NCBI GenBank assembly: GCA_021160705.1
Contig: JAGHBZ010000097.1
Location: forward strand, 1-6,514
Source of the DNA: Candidatus Sumerlaeota bacterium
GTDB taxonomy: Bacteria > Sumerlaeota > Sumerlaeia > MWCT01 > JAGHBZ01
Length of the DNA stretch: 6,514 bases
Direction of reading: 5' to 3'
Shown: positions 5,152-6,514 of the stretch, piece after piece
Layout: every line of letters begins with the position of its first letter
Position numbering within the stretch: position 1 is the stretch's first letter
Notes under the pieces: generated by a model
What the model saw: only the letters and a program-made list of their open reading frames with translations
Told to the model about the DNA's origin: nothing
Databases searched by the model: none
Program-made: the position numbers and the translations under genes

Positions 5152-6336
5152 TTAGTACAGCAACCAGTCCTCAACACCTGTGGAAGGAATAATGTCTGAG
5201 TCAAATCGTGGTTCAATTTGATTGGCGGAATCATACTGCCACGCTATACCAATAATATCCACTGTGCCTGTGGGAATCGGGTCGCCTACCAGCTCACAAC
5301 CATTCTCAATACGGACTATAATATCGTTAACACCATCAGAGAACGTATAATTCGTATTCGCAGCCCAGGTACCAGTAGCAGTAGTACTGAGACCGTTGAT
5401 TCGAATCAATTCACCCTCTATAGCATCAATATCAGCTATCGGCAAGGTCACTACCAGAGGAGATGGCGCACTACCAGCACCGGGTGTTCCCGGGTCTTCA
5501 GTCAAAACAATCTGCTCCATACCATGATATGAAGAGCGATTTCCTGTGACGTTGGTCAATGTATGTCCTACTGTATAATTGGTAGAGTCACTGATTTTAT
5601 CATCCGAATCTACAATAATGATAGCGGACTGACCATCTGTGCCTGAGGTATCCTGTACGGCAAACTGATGTCCGTATGAATCCAGTCCATCATAGTCTGA
5701 GACAAGCGTCACGGTCCCCGTGATTCTGATAAGTCCTGAGGCAGCCCGAGCAGCGTTAATGTCCGCTACATCGGTGGGTGTTGGTGCAGCTGTGCTCAAC
5801 GTAATATCATCAACATAAAATTCTGCATCACCGTCCCAATTCGCAGAAACATCATAACCTCGCAAACGAACAGAGACCTTTGCTGCATTGGTCGGAGCAG
5901 TAGCAGTGTAGACCAGCTCCTCCCAGGTCGTCCCATCGGTGGAATAGATTCCGCTGTAATTGCTCGAAAGGAATCCATCAGAGGCGTCGTACCAATCTAA
6001 TACTACTGTCACGCGTCCTGCAGGGTCATTGTCATATACCCATACGTGAACAGTATAGTCAGTACCTGCAGTTATACCTGAAATGTTGTCACAATAATAG
6101 TCGCAATTTGCCTGAGTTTGAGTATTTATAACGAGTTTTGCGCTACTCGACCCACCGTGTACAATAGTCGTCTCCTGATAGTCTTCAATACCACCAGCTG
6201 AGTCCTTTGTCCAGTTATCTGCATCGTCACCTATCCAGTTCTCAAACCCACCGTTTGGAACAGTCTGCGCCAGAGATAGACCCCATACTAAAGTCAAAAA
6301 TAATGCCGTTAGAATTGAAAAGTAACGTTTCTTCAT
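5152..6336 (-). CDS. Secreted protein: CBM4/9-like domain plus two OB-fold-like domains
   Basis: The 394-residue product begins with a clear signal peptide (KKR, hydrophobic core, SLA cleavage after A23). Residues ~27-182 resemble a CBM4/9-type jelly-roll carbohydrate-binding domain: opening NGGFENW (28-34) with DNWT soon after, and closing FYVDDITL (173-180). Residues ~188-280 and ~300-383 look like two OB-fold-like domains of the kind seen in secreted proteins and extracellular nucleases: LIRITGTV (202-209) with HQFAVQD (223-229), then LIRING (310-315) with YTFSDG (330-335) and a closing QIEPRFDSDI (373-382). No catalytic signature was found, so a binding role at the surface is more likely than an enzyme. 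The tail is STGVEDWLLY. I chose ATG at 6336 over the GTG three bases upstream because it sits 7 nt from GGGGG (6344-6348). Domain assignments come from pattern recognition. Confidence 0.75.
   Translation of the reverse strand: MKKRYFSILTALFLTLVWGLSLAQTVPNGGFENWIGDDADNWTKDSAGGIEDYQETTIVHGGSSSAKLVINTQTQANCDYYCDNISGITAGTDYTVHVWVYDNDPAGRVTVVLDWYDASDGFLSSNYSGIYSTDGTTWEELVYTATAPTNAAKVSVRLRGYDVSANWDGDAEFYVDDITLSTAAPTPTDVADINAARAASGLIRITGTVTLVSDYDGLDSYGHQFAVQDTSGTDGQSAIIIVDSDDKISDSTNYTVGHTLTNVTGNRSSYHGMEQIVLTEDPGTPGAGSAPSPLVVTLPIADIDAIEGELIRINGLSTTATGTWAANTNYTFSDGVNDIIVRIENGCELVGDPIPTGTVDIIGIAWQYDSANQIEPRFDSDIIPSTGVEDWLLY
5155..5184 (-). other. C-terminal tail motif STxVxxWxLY, copy 2
   Basis: The last ten residues are STGVEDWLLY, right after the closing strand of the second OB-like domain (PRFDSDIIP). 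Spacing and key residues equal those of the propeller protein tail. The codons differ (for example CTG-TAC against CTT-TAT for the final Leu-Tyr), so the match is at protein level and not a recent DNA duplication. Confidence 0.6.
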
Positions 6337-6343
6337 CACAAAA

Positions 6344-6350
6344 CCCCCTT
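6344..6350 (-). promoter_or_regulatory. Ribosome binding site deciding the start at 6336
   Basis: AAGGGGG on the minus strand lies 7 nt from ATG (6334-6336) but only 4 nt from the in-frame GTG (6337-6339). Normal spacing favours the ATG. Confidence 0.65.
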
Positions 6351-6374
6351 TCTTTTAAAATTAAGAATTAACAT

Positions 6375-6402
6375 CTTATATTTTCTATATAACTGAAGTC
6401 AA
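6375..6402 (-). promoter_or_regulatory. Candidate promoter of the CBM/OB-domain gene
   Basis: On the minus strand, TTGACT (rc of 6397-6402, five of six) and TATAAG (rc of 6375-6380, five of six) are spaced by 16 nt, giving a leader of about 30 nt. The -35 lies in TATTGACTT, the same nine bases as in the promoter of the propeller gene. Confidence 0.5.
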
Positions 6403-6514
6403 TATCAAAATTGTCTCAAACTAAATTTTTTTTCATCTGATTCTCAATGTAACTTTAGGGTCAGAGAGGCTGTCCGATAATGCGAAAAATGAGAAAATCT
6501 AACCAGACAGTTAA
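6403..6514. other. Right-edge intergenic sequence
   Basis: No open frame of useful length starts here. The stretch is AT-rich up to about 6450. GAGGCTGTCCGATAAT at 6466-6481 resembles the outer end of some insertion sequences (ends starting GAGGCTGTCC or GGGGCTGTCC), but no transposase is visible inside the window. Confidence 0.35.

Noticed and set aside
6337..6339. GTG as the start of the CBM/OB-domain gene, one codon upstream.
   Set aside because: Only 4 nt from the ribosome binding site, while the next codon ATG has normal spacing and gives a typical MKKR signal peptide.
3170..6463. A 13-base inverted match: TGACCCTAAAGTT at 3170-3182 and its complement at 6451-6463.
   Set aside because: For a window of this size roughly one chance match of this length is expected, and the flanks do not continue the similarity.
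1..6514. CRISPR array, tRNA, rRNA, toxin-antitoxin or phage genes.
   Set aside because: No regularly spaced repeats, no cloverleaf-like sequence and no such proteins were found on either strand by eye.

Overview
The window looks like chromosomal DNA of an uncultivated, probably Gram-negative, bacterium. Two housekeeping enzymes and a small regulator are interleaved with genes for large secreted proteins. The signal peptides, the extracellular domain types (golvesin-like, CBM-like, beta-propeller) and promoters close to the sigma-70 consensus all fit a diderm bacterium. I cannot assign a phylum from the sequence alone.

Layout: (1) 1-448, minus strand: 5' part of a secreted or lipoprotein gene with a golvesin-type carbohydrate-associated domain, truncated by the window edge. 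(2) 449-765: AT-rich divergent intergenic region. (3) 766-2232, plus: gltX, glutamyl-tRNA synthetase. (4) 2331-2828, minus: leuD, small subunit of 3-isopropylmalate dehydratase, convergent with gltX and without leuC or leuB beside it. (5) 2829-3261: a structured intergenic region. It holds a good leuD promoter with a palindrome in its spacer, a separate hairpin, a ~100-bp imperfect inverted repeat, and a leader-like stretch with competing stems. (6) 3262-3666, plus: a short MerR-type DNA-binding protein. (7) 3666-3685: a hairpin placed to serve as a bidirectional terminator. (8) 3748-4833, minus: a secreted six-bladed beta-propeller protein. (9) 4834-5151: promoter of the propeller gene and a strong terminator for the next gene. 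(10) 5152-6336, minus: a secreted protein with an N-terminal CBM4/9-like domain and two OB-fold-like domains. (11) 6337-6514: its promoter region and an unexplained right edge.

How the genes fit together: gltX and leuD are housekeeping genes and I see no operon in the window; nearly every gene has its own promoter region or lies convergent to its neighbour. The two complete secreted proteins have unrelated folds but end in the same short tail, S-T-x-V-x-x-W-x-L-Y. Their promoters also share the -35 context TATTGACTT. This suggests common handling (export or surface sorting) and perhaps common expression. That shared tail is the best candidate for something undescribed here. The second most interesting area is the leuD/MerR divergent intergenic region.
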